Below are positions 35,858-44,828 of a stretch of 64,000 nt of DNA, in pieces. The stretch's first letter is position 1; each line of letters begins with the position of its first letter. The translations under genes and the position numbers were made by a program. The DNA is from Pseudomaricurvus sp965656525. Its GTDB lineage: Bacteria > Pseudomonadota > Gammaproteobacteria > Pseudomonadales > Cellvibrionaceae. The stretch covers positions 1 through 64,000 of the forward strand of contig CBFHKY010000010.1 in the NCBI GenBank assembly GCA_965656525.1, in the 5' to 3' direction. The notes under the pieces are model-generated. The model was not told the origin of the DNA. It searched no databases and worked only from the letters and a program-made list of their open reading frames with translations.

Positions 35858-35871
35858 TTGACTCATATCAA
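35858..35871 (+). promoter_or_regulatory. FNR/Anr-type box upstream of hemN
   Basis: TTGACTCATATCAA matches the FNR consensus TTGAT-n4-ATCAA with one change. Its centre lies 69 bases before the hemN ATG. A possible -10, CATACA at 35892-35897, would place the box centre near -41 from the transcription start, the class II activator position. Anaerobic control of hemN by FNR-type proteins is well known in relatives. Confidence 0.7.
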
Positions 35872-35932
35872 GGCGATACCTAAAACCAGCGCATACACTC
35901 TCGGCCACATTAATATTGCCTAGAGTGTTGCC

Positions 35933-37447
35933 ATGTCGTTAGCTAAGCCACAATGGAACCAAGCCATGATTCAGCGCTATGATCTGGCTGGCCCCCGCTA
36001 CACGTCGTACCCGACAGCGCCTCAGTTTGTCGAGGGATACCCCGAAGCTGAAGTGAACGCCGCTATCGAGCGCAGCAATGTCTCTGGGCGACCACTGTCT
36101 TTGTATGTGCATATCCCCTTCTGCGATACCATTTGCTACTACTGTGGGTGCAATAAAATCGTGACCGCCAACCGCTCTCGTGCACAGCCGTACTTGGACA
36201 GTGTTTATCAAGAAATGGCCATGCGTGCAAAGCAGATCGACCAAGAGCGTACGGTCAATCAACTGCATTGGGGCGGCGGTACTCCGACTTACATCAGTGA
36301 CGATGAAACTAAAACGCTAATGACAAAAATACGCCAGCNNNNNNNNNNNNNNNNNNNNNNNNNNNNNNNNNNNNNNNNNNNNNNNNNNNNNNNNNNNNNN
36401 NNNNNNNNNNNNNNNNNNNNNNNNNNNNNNNNNNNNNATTTTCGACTGCTGGACGATGATAGTGGTGAATACTCTATAGAAATTCATCCCGGCGGTTTAG
36501 ATGAAGACCGTATTGCGCTTCTGCGTGAACTGGGCTTCAATCGCTTGAGCATGGGCATACAAGATTTCAACCCCACCGTTCAACAAGCGGTCAACCGTTT
36601 TAATAGCCTTGAAGACGTGTCGGCCCTCAGCCGTCGAGCCAAAGCTGAAGGGTTTCAATCCTTGAGTATGGATTTGATTTACGGTCTCCCCCATCAAACG
36701 GAAGCCACTATTGCCAACACGTTAGAACAGGTGATCGAACTGAACCCCGAACGTTTATCGCTGTTCAACTACGCGCACATGCCGCACCTGTTTAAAAGTC
36801 AGCGGCAGATAGATGCCTCAGCCCTACCCGAACCGCAGGCAAAACTGAATATGCTGCATTACGCCATCGATCGGTTACAACAAGCTGGCTATATCTATAT
36901 CGGTATGGATCACTTTGCCAAACCTGATGACCCACTGGCTGTGGCGCAACAAGAAGGCTTACTGCAGCGCAACTTTCAGGGTTATGCCACACACGGCAAC
37001 TGTGACTTGCTCGCTTTTGGCGTATCCGCGATCAGTGCAATCGATTCCATTTTCGTACAAAACCATAAAGACATCACCACCTACTCAAACGCCTTGCAAA
37101 CAGGGAAAGCACCAACCAATAAGGGCTTAACACTGACAGAGGATGATCAACTGCGCCAAGCGGTGATCAACCAACTTATTTGTCACTTTGAATTAGACTT
37201 TTTGCCTTACGAGCACGCTTATGGCATTCATTTCCCTACCTATTTTTCAGCGGCTCTCGCAGAACTTCACCCCATGGCAGCGGATCAACTGGTGCAGATT
37301 TCGGAGTCGGGAATTAAAGTACTCAGTGATGGACGCCTGCTGATCCGACGCATTTGTATGGCGTTCGACATTTACTTACCAAGTCGCTCGCCGCAGAACT
37401 CACAAGTGAGTCGCGCCTCAAACACCCGTTACTCTCGCATCCTCTAG
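35933..37447 (+). CDS. hemN: Oxygen-independent coproporphyrinogen III oxidase (interrupted by an assembly gap)
   Basis: A radical SAM enzyme converting coproporphyrinogen III to protoporphyrinogen IX in heme synthesis without oxygen. The cluster motif is CDTICYYCGC (residues 62-71), after YVHIPF. QLHWGGGTPTYISD and RLSMGIQDFN, then IYGLPHQTEATI and YIGMDHFAKPDDPLAVAQ, follow the family order. A run of 99 N falls between KIRQ and FRLLDDDSGEYSIEIHP. Joining the flanks with no bases restores KIRQHFRLLDDDSG, the exact family spacing, so the 33 extra codons are probably artificial. True length is then about 471 residues. An FNR-type box precedes the gene. Confidence 0.93.
   Translation: MSLAKPQWNQAMIQRYDLAGPRYTSYPTAPQFVEGYPEAEVNAAIERSNVSGRPLSLYVHIPFCDTICYYCGCNKIVTANRSRAQPYLDSVYQEMAMRAKQIDQERTVNQLHWGGGTPTYISDDETKTLMTKIRQXXXXXXXXXXXXXXXXXXXXXXXXXXXXXXXXXXFRLLDDDSGEYSIEIHPGGLDEDRIALLRELGFNRLSMGIQDFNPTVQQAVNRFNSLEDVSALSRRAKAEGFQSLSMDLIYGLPHQTEATIANTLEQVIELNPERLSLFNYAHMPHLFKSQRQIDASALPEPQAKLNMLHYAIDRLQQAGYIYIGMDHFAKPDDPLAVAQQEGLLQRNFQGYATHGNCDLLAFGVSAISAIDSIFVQNHKDITTYSNALQTGKAPTNKGLTLTEDDQLRQAVINQLICHFELDFLPYEHAYGIHFPTYFSAALAELHPMAADQLVQISESGIKVLSDGRLLIRRICMAFDIYLPSRSPQNSQVSRASNTRYSRIL
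36339..36437. other. Assembly gap of 99 N inside hemN
   Basis: 99 undetermined bases. The flanking codons fit together with zero bases between them (CGC CAG C|AT TTT CGA, R-Q-H-F-R) and then match the HemN family in length, so the gap is probably a placeholder. Confidence 0.8.
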
Positions 37448-37464
37448 GGGTAGAACATACCCCT
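37446..37464 (+). terminator. Hairpin at the hemN stop codon
   Basis: AGGGGTA (37446-37452) pairs with TACCCCT (37458-37464) across a 5-base loop, starting within the hemN stop codon. There is no T run behind it, so it may be an RNA-end hairpin rather than a true intrinsic terminator. Confidence 0.4.
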
Positions 37465-37577
37465 CTAATTTGAACGCCCCATCTGAGCATTAAGTATCCA
37501 GACGATGCATGCCCCATCACTCGTATTCATAGTAGGCATCCGCTATGATTAGCGTTCATTTGACTGTCTGTTTTTTT

Positions 37578-38066
37578 ATGAGCAAGCTCACACACTTAAA
37601 CGATCAAGGCCATGCCCACATGGTCGATGTTGGCGCCAAGGCTAATTCACAGCGCCAGGCAACTGCGGAAAGTTTTGTCGAAATGACTGACGAGTGCTTA
37701 CGCTTAATTGTGGATGGCGGGCATAAAAAGGGGGATGTGTTTGCCGTTGCCAGAATTGCAGGCATCCAGGCCGCTAAGAAATGTTCTGAACTGATTCCGT
37801 TGTGCCATCCACTCATGCTAACGAGCATCAGTGTTGAACTGAATGCACAGCCAGAACACAGTCGAGTACACATTCTGGCCACGTGCAAAGTCGGTGGTCA
37901 GACGGGTGTGGAAATGGAAGCGCTAACCGCCGCCTCTGTGGCCGCATTAACCCTTTATGACATGTGCAAATCCGTGGATAAAGGCATGATCATTTCCAAC
38001 ACACGCTTACTGGAAAAACTGGGAGGAAAATCTGGCCACTGGCAACCGAATGAGACCTCTGATTAG
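37578..38066 (+). CDS. moaC: Cyclic pyranopterin monophosphate synthase
   Basis: A 162-residue MoaC that converts the MoaA product to cyclic pyranopterin monophosphate, the first molybdenum cofactor intermediate. Start ATG at 37578 gives MSKLTHLNDQGHAHMVDVG; the frame extends 11 codons further but has no support. Blocks: KKGDVFAVARIAGIQAAKKCSELIPLCHPL, and GVEMEALTAASVAALTLYDMCKSVDKGM with the catalytic Lys. First gene of moaC-moaD-moaE. Its partner moaA is 24 kb away at 61874. Confidence 0.96.
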   Translation: MSKLTHLNDQGHAHMVDVGAKANSQRQATAESFVEMTDECLRLIVDGGHKKGDVFAVARIAGIQAAKKCSELIPLCHPLMLTSISVELNAQPEHSRVHILATCKVGGQTGVEMEALTAASVAALTLYDMCKSVDKGMIISNTRLLEKLGGKSGHWQPNETSD

Positions 38067-38120
38067 CACTGTTGCAACAGCCACGCGCCTTCAATCATCC
38101 ATGATCAATCAAAGAAACTC

Positions 38121-38375
38121 ATGAACATCCAAATCCTTTACTTTGCACGTCTGCGTGACGATCTCAACATCAGCTCAGAGCGATTCGAGCTGGAATCCCA
38201 TGTATCCACCCTAGAAGTACTCCGCACAGAGCTCTCCAAACGTGGCGATGCTTGGCAAAAGGCGCTCGGCGATCCAAATCTATTGATTGCTGTGAATCAG
38301 GATATGGCCAGTTGGGACAGCGAGCTTAAAGCTGGTGATGAAGTCGCTTTCTTCCCACCAGTGACTGGAGGTTAA
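38121..38375 (+). CDS. moaD: Molybdopterin synthase small subunit
   Basis: An 84-residue ubiquitin-like sulfur carrier ending in the obligatory Gly-Gly (FFPPVTGG), which carries the thiocarboxylate donated to cyclic pyranopterin. Starts MNIQILYFARLRDDL. It lies 54 bases after moaC and 4 before moaE, its partner in the MPT synthase. The activating MoeB is not in this window. Confidence 0.94.
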   Translation: MNIQILYFARLRDDLNISSERFELESHVSTLEVLRTELSKRGDAWQKALGDPNLLIAVNQDMASWDSELKAGDEVAFFPPVTGG

Positions 38376-38379
38376 GTGC

Positions 38380-38844
38380 ATGACCACAATTGACATCCAC
38401 GTACAAACCACAGACTTTGACATCACACAGCTCTACGCTCGGCTGCGTGAAGGCAGTCCAGCCATTGGTGCGATCACGTCTTTTGTGGGTCTGATGCGGG
38501 ATTTTAATCAAGACGATACCGTTACCTCTATGTACCTAGAGCACTACCCTGGCATGACTGAAAAAGTTCTGCAAAAAATCTGTCGGCAAGCTGGTGATGA
38601 TTGGAATTTAGAGCACATCACATTGGTTCACCGAGTAGGTGACTTATTCCCCAGCGACCAGATTGTATTTGTGGGGGTCTCTTCTACACACAGAGGTGAT
38701 GCTTTCGATGCTTGCGCTTTCATTATGGATTTCCTGAAAACCCAAGCGCCGTTTTGGAAGCGTGAAAACACTCCTCGGGGGCATCGCTGGGTCGCACCGC
38801 GAGCCAGTGATACTGATGCCGCTCAGCGCTGGCAAAAACCTTAA
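38380..38844 (+). CDS. moaE: Molybdopterin synthase catalytic subunit
   Basis: A 154-residue MoaE that with MoaD inserts two sulfurs into cyclic pyranopterin. Visible: IGAITSFVGLMRD, MYLEHYPGMTEKVL, VHRVGDLFPSDQIVFVGVSSTHRGDAFDACAFIMDFLKTQAPFWKRE, with the catalytic lysine in the last block. The ATG is 4 bases after moaD, so the three moa genes are one transcript. Confidence 0.95.
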   Translation: MTTIDIHVQTTDFDITQLYARLREGSPAIGAITSFVGLMRDFNQDDTVTSMYLEHYPGMTEKVLQKICRQAGDDWNLEHITLVHRVGDLFPSDQIVFVGVSSTHRGDAFDACAFIMDFLKTQAPFWKRENTPRGHRWVAPRASDTDAAQRWQKP

Positions 38845-38963
38845 AATTCGCCTACCTTTGTCGCAATCGGTCATAAACGTGCCAATAAGTCGGCACCTAT
38901 CGCATAAACAACCCCATAATCGCGCTATACTCAACGCACTTTGTTGTCGAAACCTGAGTATTC

Positions 38964-41357
38964 ATGCTTAACCGTAAACACACATCAATTGCTTCAGCCT
39001 CTATATGGGCAGTGCATCGGACTTGGGCACTGATTATCTTTTGCGGCGTTGTCGGCCTGCTGCTGCTTTTGATTCGATTCTATTTTCTTCAACAAGAAAC
39101 CCATCAACAGCAGCAAACCCTGCTAACCACTCAAACGTCTATCTTGGATTCTTTGCAAACACAGTACACTGAACAAGCGCATCAACACCTAGCGACTGTA
39201 GCTTACTTTTACGATACCTATTCAGACTCCTATGCAAAAAGTCAGCTACAATCTTGGTGGGCACAAGAGGGCTCGACCGTTTTTCACAGTCTGATTGTTA
39301 ATAAACACAACCAACCACCGTTTGAGCTAGGCAATCCTTCTCCGAACGTGAATCAACAGCCAATAGCGGATTCAAACGCAAGCATTTCTTGCGTCAATCA
39401 CAGCTGCTACCTCAGAACTCAATTTGTTTTTCATCCGGCAAATCATCCAATTAAAATCACAGCGCTTCATCCGCTGAAGCCGCTATTGGATGACTTTTCA
39501 GAGTTAAGTGGTGTTTCCTACGCCCTCATAAACATTGATAAAAATTTGGCCACTGGATCTTTCAAAAAATTCTACAGCCGCACCATAGATACACACGCCT
39601 TAAACGGGCTAAACCAAACACACTTTCAACCTACCAGTCATACCTTCACGCTACCCAATGATCCACAGCGCCTCACCTGGACACAAATTCCTTTACCTTC
39701 CGCTCAAGGTAATTTGTATTTGATGACGCAACAATATGCCTCGACTCAGATCAGTACATTGAACCATGCGTTAAGTATTATATCTTGGCTGTTTATGGGG
39801 CTAACACTCGCTCTTGCTTTCATCTTGTACTGGGGCAGCAAACGCTTTAATCGACGTATGAATTCACTCACCAACCTGATGCCACTGATGGGTGAACAGC
39901 AATACCAAAAGGTGCGTAATCATATAAAAACCATCGGTTCTCACCGTTGGTCTGGCGAGTTGAACACTTTAGAAAGCGCGTTAATGTCGCTGTCTTATAC
40001 GCTTGAGTCCTATGAAAAAGCGGCCAACCAACGCGACCAAGAAATGGAACGTTTATCGCTTTTCGATGGGCTCACATCCTTGCCAAATCGATCATTATTG
40101 CAGTTTGAAATTGAACATGGCCTACAAGATCTGTTCCATTCGAATAAGCACACTATGACTGTTTTACTGCTGATGGATTTGGATCAGTTCAAACGGATTA
40201 ACGACTCCTTAGAGCATAAAATTGGCGATACCATTTTGGCTATCATAGCCAAACGACTCAAAAACCACTGTCACTCCAAAGGTATCGTAGCCCGTATGGG
40301 GGGGGATGAATTCGCCATTTTACTGCGCCATATGAGCGACGAAAGTGAAATTATCGCATTGGCTCAAAAAATACTGGAGCTGGTCCAGCAACCACTGCAA
40401 ATTCACAATACTTCTCTGGTATTAACGTGCAGTGTCGGTGCCGCTGTTGGCAGCCCAAAAGACAGCCACGGCTCTTTGATCAAGCACGCTGAAATTGCCA
40501 TGTACGAATCCAAACAGCAAGGTGGCAACCAGTTCACTCTGTTTAATAACGACATGGCTTCCGTTATTAGCGATAACTTGTCGCTGGAAGGGGAAATTCG
40601 TCGCGCCTTCCAGCACGAGGAGTTCACCCTATACTTTCAGCCCAAGGTCAATATGTCTGGGACCATTAAAGGTTTTGAAGCACTTATTCGCTGGCAGCAC
40701 CCTACTCGTGGGTTACTGGCACCGGAAGAGTTCATACCCAACGTTGAAGCCATGGGGTTTGTGACGCAACTAGACAACTGGGTACTGGATAATAGCCTTA
40801 AACATATTGCATTATTTCAGGAGGCTCATCGCGACATTCAGATTTCTGTCAACATTACCTCCACACAATTTTCACAAGGGGAGTTTTTCCCATTCTTACA
40901 AGAAGCATTGGAAAAACATGATGTAAACGCCAGTCGACTGGAGTTAGAAATTACAGAAACGCTGTTGATGGGCAACATGAATGCCAGTCAGAAAGTGATT
41001 AATCGCATCAAAAGCTTAGGGGTGAGAATCGCTATTGATGATTTTGGTACGGGGTATTCGTCCTTAGGGTATTTGAAAAAACTTCCAGTCGACACACTAA
41101 AAATCGACCGGGAGTTCATCAAAGACATTCCCTACGACGCCAGCGACAAGCAAATCACAGCCGCTATTATTTTCCTCGCCAAGCAGTTGCATTTAACGGT
41201 TGTCGCCGAAGGGGTAGAAACCCAAGCGCAACTGAAGTTTCTGAGGCAAAACAACTGCGATTTGGCGCAGGGTTTTTATTTCAGTAAACCGGTATCGGCT
41301 CAACAAGCCATAGAGATGCTAAACCGAGAGCAGGCCTTTATCGATAAAACGGCTTAA
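38964..41357 (+). CDS. Membrane GGDEF-EAL protein with periplasmic sensor
   Basis: A 797-residue protein. One helix (about residues 20-45), a periplasmic sensor of roughly 230 residues with two cysteines (SCVNHSCY), a second helix (about 270-292, ALSIISWLFMGLTLALAFILYW), then a linker, GGDEF (about 365-525) and EAL (about 540-790). The GGDEF core ARMGGDEFAILL is intact but no RxxD I-site precedes it. The EAL set is complete: FEALIRW, SVNIT, ELEITETLL, IDDFGTGYSSLGYL, LKIDREF and VVAEGVET. It can in principle both make and degrade c-di-GMP. A TATACT at about 38926 suggests its own promoter. Confidence 0.93.
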   Translation: MLNRKHTSIASASIWAVHRTWALIIFCGVVGLLLLLIRFYFLQQETHQQQQTLLTTQTSILDSLQTQYTEQAHQHLATVAYFYDTYSDSYAKSQLQSWWAQEGSTVFHSLIVNKHNQPPFELGNPSPNVNQQPIADSNASISCVNHSCYLRTQFVFHPANHPIKITALHPLKPLLDDFSELSGVSYALINIDKNLATGSFKKFYSRTIDTHALNGLNQTHFQPTSHTFTLPNDPQRLTWTQIPLPSAQGNLYLMTQQYASTQISTLNHALSIISWLFMGLTLALAFILYWGSKRFNRRMNSLTNLMPLMGEQQYQKVRNHIKTIGSHRWSGELNTLESALMSLSYTLESYEKAANQRDQEMERLSLFDGLTSLPNRSLLQFEIEHGLQDLFHSNKHTMTVLLLMDLDQFKRINDSLEHKIGDTILAIIAKRLKNHCHSKGIVARMGGDEFAILLRHMSDESEIIALAQKILELVQQPLQIHNTSLVLTCSVGAAVGSPKDSHGSLIKHAEIAMYESKQQGGNQFTLFNNDMASVISDNLSLEGEIRRAFQHEEFTLYFQPKVNMSGTIKGFEALIRWQHPTRGLLAPEEFIPNVEAMGFVTQLDNWVLDNSLKHIALFQEAHRDIQISVNITSTQFSQGEFFPFLQEALEKHDVNASRLELEITETLLMGNMNASQKVINRIKSLGVRIAIDDFGTGYSSLGYLKKLPVDTLKIDREFIKDIPYDASDKQITAAIIFLAKQLHLTVVAEGVETQAQLKFLRQNNCDLAQGFYFSKPVSAQQAIEMLNREQAFIDKTA

Positions 41358-41382
41358 TGTGGCAGACTCTTGTTTTATGAGC

Positions 41383-42558
41383 TCACAATACGGCACCAAT
41401 ACTTTGTGCCAGATAAGGTAGATTTTTCTGATTTATACCCGCCAAGTTGATCCGGCTAGACCCTACCATGTAAATACTAAAGTCTTTCTGCAAACGCGCG
41501 ACTTGCATCTCATTCAAGCCTAAGAAAGAAAACATCCCCTGCTGGCGAGCAATAAAATTAAAGTCATCATAAGGGGTCAGCGCGGCGGCAAGGTCGTGCC
41601 GCAATTGGTGAATACGCTCGCGCATCGCTGTCACTTCATTTTGCCATTGAGCATTTAAGTGCGAATCAGACAACACCAGCGCCACCAATGACGCACCATG
41701 AGCGGGTGGCATAGAGTAAATACCACGAGCAATGTTTTGCATATGAGTAAAGACACAAGATGCCGATGCTTCCGATGTACCCATGACCGATAATGCACCT
41801 GTACGCTCACGGTAAAGTGCAAAGTTTTTAGAGCATGAACTTGCCACTATCAATTCTGGAAGTTGATCAGCCAGTAAACGGACGCCGTAGGCATCCTCTT
41901 CCAAGCCTTCACCAAAGCCTTGATAAGCCAAATCCACAAACGGAGTAAAACCATTTTCCAGAGCTAACGTTGCAATATGGGCCCAATCGTCTTTCGATAA
42001 ATCAGTGCCACAAGGGTTATGACAACATCCGTGTAACAGCACCAAATCCCCCTTGGGTACTGTTGCCAAAGCGGCCATCATTTCATCACGTTTTAGCCCT
42101 TGGGTTTCAGCATTGTAATAAGGATAAACTTTGATATTTAGCCCTGCTGATCCCAAGAGCGGGATATGGTTAGCCCATGTGGGGTCGCTCACCCATATGG
42201 TGGCTTCTGGCTTGGTCGCAACAATCAATTCAGCCGCCAAACGCAATGCGCCACACCCACCAGGTGTTTGTAAGGTTTTGATCCGCGACCACTGACGACT
42301 GTTCTGACCAAATATCAGCCCTTGCAACAACTCATTGAACTGGGGGTTACCCGCCGGCCCCTGGTAGCTTTTTGTTGTTTCCGACTGATGCAGGCGCTGT
42401 TGCGCCGCACGGATGCTCTCTAGCACAGTGGTATGCCCGTCCTCATCCTTGTACACACCCACTCCCAGATCTACTTTAAGCGGGTTAGTGTCCATTTGGT
42501 ACGCCAATGACAACCCAAGAATGGGATCAGCAGGAAGGGCCTGTAAACCTTCAAACAT
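41383..42558 (-). CDS. Aromatic/aspartate-type amino acid aminotransferase
   Basis: A 391-residue PLP class I transaminase of the AspC/TyrB group. Starts MFEGLQALPADPILGLSLAYQMD. Visible: YQGPAGNPQFNELL, LLHGCCHNPCGTDLSKDDW with the PLP-contact Asn and Asp, and the Schiff-base lysine in ASSCSKNFALYRERTGAL. RINLAGI near the end carries the carboxylate-binding Arg. Aspartate versus tyrosine/phenylalanine preference cannot be decided from sequence alone. The Lrp-type gene stands divergent 272 bases away and is the likely regulator. Confidence 0.9.
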   Translation of the reverse strand: MFEGLQALPADPILGLSLAYQMDTNPLKVDLGVGVYKDEDGHTTVLESIRAAQQRLHQSETTKSYQGPAGNPQFNELLQGLIFGQNSRQWSRIKTLQTPGGCGALRLAAELIVATKPEATIWVSDPTWANHIPLLGSAGLNIKVYPYYNAETQGLKRDEMMAALATVPKGDLVLLHGCCHNPCGTDLSKDDWAHIATLALENGFTPFVDLAYQGFGEGLEEDAYGVRLLADQLPELIVASSCSKNFALYRERTGALSVMGTSEASASCVFTHMQNIARGIYSMPPAHGASLVALVLSDSHLNAQWQNEVTAMRERIHQLRHDLAAALTPYDDFNFIARQQGMFSFLGLNEMQVARLQKDFSIYMVGSSRINLAGINQKNLPYLAQSIGAVL

Positions 42559-42830
42559 GGTGTAATTCCTTAGAGTTAATTAAGACAACGACAAAAGGAA
42601 TAGAGTCTATAATTAACCCGCAGACTCAGCAATGGCACACTAAAGTGCAAGTTCAGGCAAGAAAGAGCAAATGCACGTTGAAGATAGGCAATTGAATCCT
42701 ATACTGATGAAAAGAACTTTTATCCACACTGTATCATTTAGAACATATAGCAGCACACAAAGGTCATATTTAAAGCACCTTTGCAGCGACAACGACTGTA
42801 TGAAGAAGTACATAGACTTGAGATAACATC

Positions 42831-43331
42831 ATGCCCGATATTCATCAACTCGACGAATTTGATATTAAAATTCTACGCGCGCTTCAAGAAAATGCCGACT
42901 ATTCAATGAACGAGCTGGGTGACTTGGTGGGGTTGTCACACACACCCTGCTGGCGGCGCATCAAACGCCTAGAGAGTGATGGATACATCAAAGGTAAGGT
43001 CACATTATTAAACGCTAATCTGTTAAACCTAGGCGTGAGTGTACACGCATACCTAACGATCAAAAGCCATGATGAAGCATCTCTTAATGCTTTTGAATCT
43101 GCCGTTCAAGACGTCAAAGAAGTGGTTGAGTGCTATTCGACCAGTGGCGATAAAGATTACCTGCTGCGTATTGTGGTAGACAGCGTTGACCACTACGAAC
43201 AGCTTTTAAAGCAAACTCTTGTACACCTTCCAAATGTGGCTTCTGTTAATTCGACCTTCGCGTTAAAACAAGTCAAATATACCACTGCTCTGCCGCTGGA
43301 GGCTTCCCGCCGGAAAAAGCGCAGTTCATAA
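42831..43331 (+). CDS. Lrp/AsnC-family transcriptional regulator
   Basis: A 166-residue protein. The N-terminal HTH is LDEFDIKILRALQENADYSMNELGDLVGLSHTPCWRRIKRLESDGYI. The C-terminal RAM (ligand-binding, octamer-forming) domain covers about 70-155 (VSVHAYLTIK, VVECYSTSGDKDYLLRIVVDSVDHYEQLL). It is divergent from the aminotransferase gene and probably senses an amino acid to control it. It is not the global Lrp by context. Confidence 0.9.
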   Translation: MPDIHQLDEFDIKILRALQENADYSMNELGDLVGLSHTPCWRRIKRLESDGYIKGKVTLLNANLLNLGVSVHAYLTIKSHDEASLNAFESAVQDVKEVVECYSTSGDKDYLLRIVVDSVDHYEQLLKQTLVHLPNVASVNSTFALKQVKYTTALPLEASRRKKRSS

Positions 43332-43415
43332 GTTTGATAAAGATGTGCAATGAATAGATTGGGGGATTTAACACGACAAGTTAATCTTACTCGATGAGTC
43401 ACCACAAACTATCAT

Positions 43416-43928
43416 TTAAGTGAGCGCATCAATCAACCGCTTCAAGGAAGTCTCTACTGAGCAGCCATGAATATCGACGACCACATCGGCATATTGGCGG
43501 TAGAGTATCTGCCTCTCTGCGAATACAGATGCGAAGCTCTGCCCCGGCTTGCACGCAATACCGCGACTATCAAAATTATCGATCCGCGCAACCAATGAAT
43601 CTAATGTGTCACGCAGGTAAACAACCAAACCAAACTGCTTCAAGTGCGACATAGTCTTGTGGCTATAGACAACACTGCCCCCAGTCGCGACGACACAAGA
43701 AGAAAAAGTACGTGCCAAGATGGCTTTTTCTTCTTCTTGTCTGAGCACCAAATACCCCTGTTTATCCAGCACGCTTTGTAAGGGCTGACCTACATCGGTT
43801 TCGATCAAATGATCAGTATCCACAAACTCGGTGTGCTTAATCTGGGCTAAGCGTCGCCCAAGTGTGCTTTTACCAACGCCTGGCATACCCACCAAAATAA
43901 TACTGTTTACGCCTTTACGTTGTGACAT
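43416..43928 (-). CDS. aroK: Shikimate kinase
   Basis: A 170-residue P-loop kinase that phosphorylates shikimate at C3. Walker A is VGMPGVGKSTLGRRLA (residues 13-28). EFVDTDHLIETDVGQPL carries the shikimate-binding DTD-type Asp, and CVVATGGSVVYSHKTM is the ATGGG-like block, here with Ser in place of the third Gly. No aroB or other aromatic genes adjoin it. The variant block leaves a small chance of a related kinase. Confidence 0.82.
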   Translation of the reverse strand: MSQRKGVNSIILVGMPGVGKSTLGRRLAQIKHTEFVDTDHLIETDVGQPLQSVLDKQGYLVLRQEEEKAILARTFSSCVVATGGSVVYSHKTMSHLKQFGLVVYLRDTLDSLVARIDNFDSRGIACKPGQSFASVFAERQILYRQYADVVVDIHGCSVETSLKRLIDALT

Positions 43929-44425
43929 TAGTTATTACTCACTTTTTTGGGAATTTCATTTGCGTACTCTTTTCTTTATAAAATACACTTTTTAAGAAAG
44001 GTTGAAGCCTAACTATTTGTACTAAAGATAGACAGAATAAAAACTTTGCAAGCCCCATAACTCTTGCTAGCATCGGTGGTGAGAAATTAAGGTTTTGCAC
44101 GTTGTTGTACTTTGTCATTTGAACATATTTCTCGAACCTTTTAACTGAACCCGGTGTTCAAAACATCGTGTTCTGGTTCGTTCATGTGTCAGAGTTACTG
44201 CTTTGGATTTATGCTAGCAAAGTTAAAGAAGGATCCCTCAGCTACTAGCGAACAAGTCAGCTTACTGCTAAGACTAACGTCCGTTTGCTGTTCGACTTTT
44301 TTATTCAGGCTTCTGAATGTAAATGATCGTTTGGCCTCTTCTTTTCCTGCCATCATACCGCACAGCCGTGATTTCTTGGCAACGCCCCATAAGGGATTTT
44401 TACCGTTATATTTGAGAGCTAAGTT
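43929..44425. other. Intergenic region aroK / cold-shock gene
   Basis: About 500 bases. It must hold the aroK promoter and a promoter with a long leader for the cold-shock gene, as is common for csp genes. A 99-codon frame at 44154-44453 overlaps the csp start and has no recognisable features. I see no clear RNA gene. Confidence 0.4.
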
Positions 44426-44635
44426 ATGTCAACGACACACACCGGACAAGTGAAATGGTTTAACGAATCTAAAGGATTTGGGTTTATTGAGCAGGAATCT
44501 GGTCCCGATGTTTTTGTACACTTCAGTGCCATCCAAGGTGGTGGTTTCCGCACTTTGGCAGAAGGTCAAAAGGTCAGTTTTACCATTACCGATGGAAATA
44601 AAGGCCCTCAGGCTGAAAACGTGGTTGCTGAATAA
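44426..44635 (+). CDS. Cold-shock protein (CspA family)
   Basis: A 69-residue nucleic-acid chaperone. GQVKWFNESKGFGFIEQE contains RNP1, DVFVHFSAIQGGGFRTL contains RNP2, and GQKVSFTITDGNKGPQAENV is the final strand. Full length for the family. It stands alone with a long upstream leader region. Which paralogue it is (cold-induced or constitutive) cannot be told. Confidence 0.95.
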   Translation: MSTTHTGQVKWFNESKGFGFIEQESGPDVFVHFSAIQGGGFRTLAEGQKVSFTITDGNKGPQAENVVAE

Positions 44636-44704
44636 CACGGCGGTGCACAACCACTGAATCGAGCTTTACCTGCGCCTCAGTGGGCGATCACCTCAGCAAA
44701 GCTA

Positions 44705-44745
44705 CCATCGTTACGGCGCACCTGATCTAACGATTGTAACGATGG
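44705..44745. repeat. 10-bp inverted repeat downstream of csp
   Basis: CCATCGTTAC (44705-44714) is inverted at GTAACGATGG (44736-44745) around a 21-base spacer, between the csp stop and the thiolase stop. No T run follows on either side. Confidence 0.5.
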
Positions 44746-44828
44746 CAGTTCACTTAGAGTAAAGACCTATTTCTTGCCTCAATAGGCTTGTCATTCGCAC
44801 TCACCCTTCAAGATATTTGAGCAAAGTG

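Noticed and set aside
44154..44453. A 99-codon frame upstream of and overlapping the csp gene
   Set aside because: No ribosome site, odd composition with many Cys and Leu, and no family resemblance; the csp leader explains the space.
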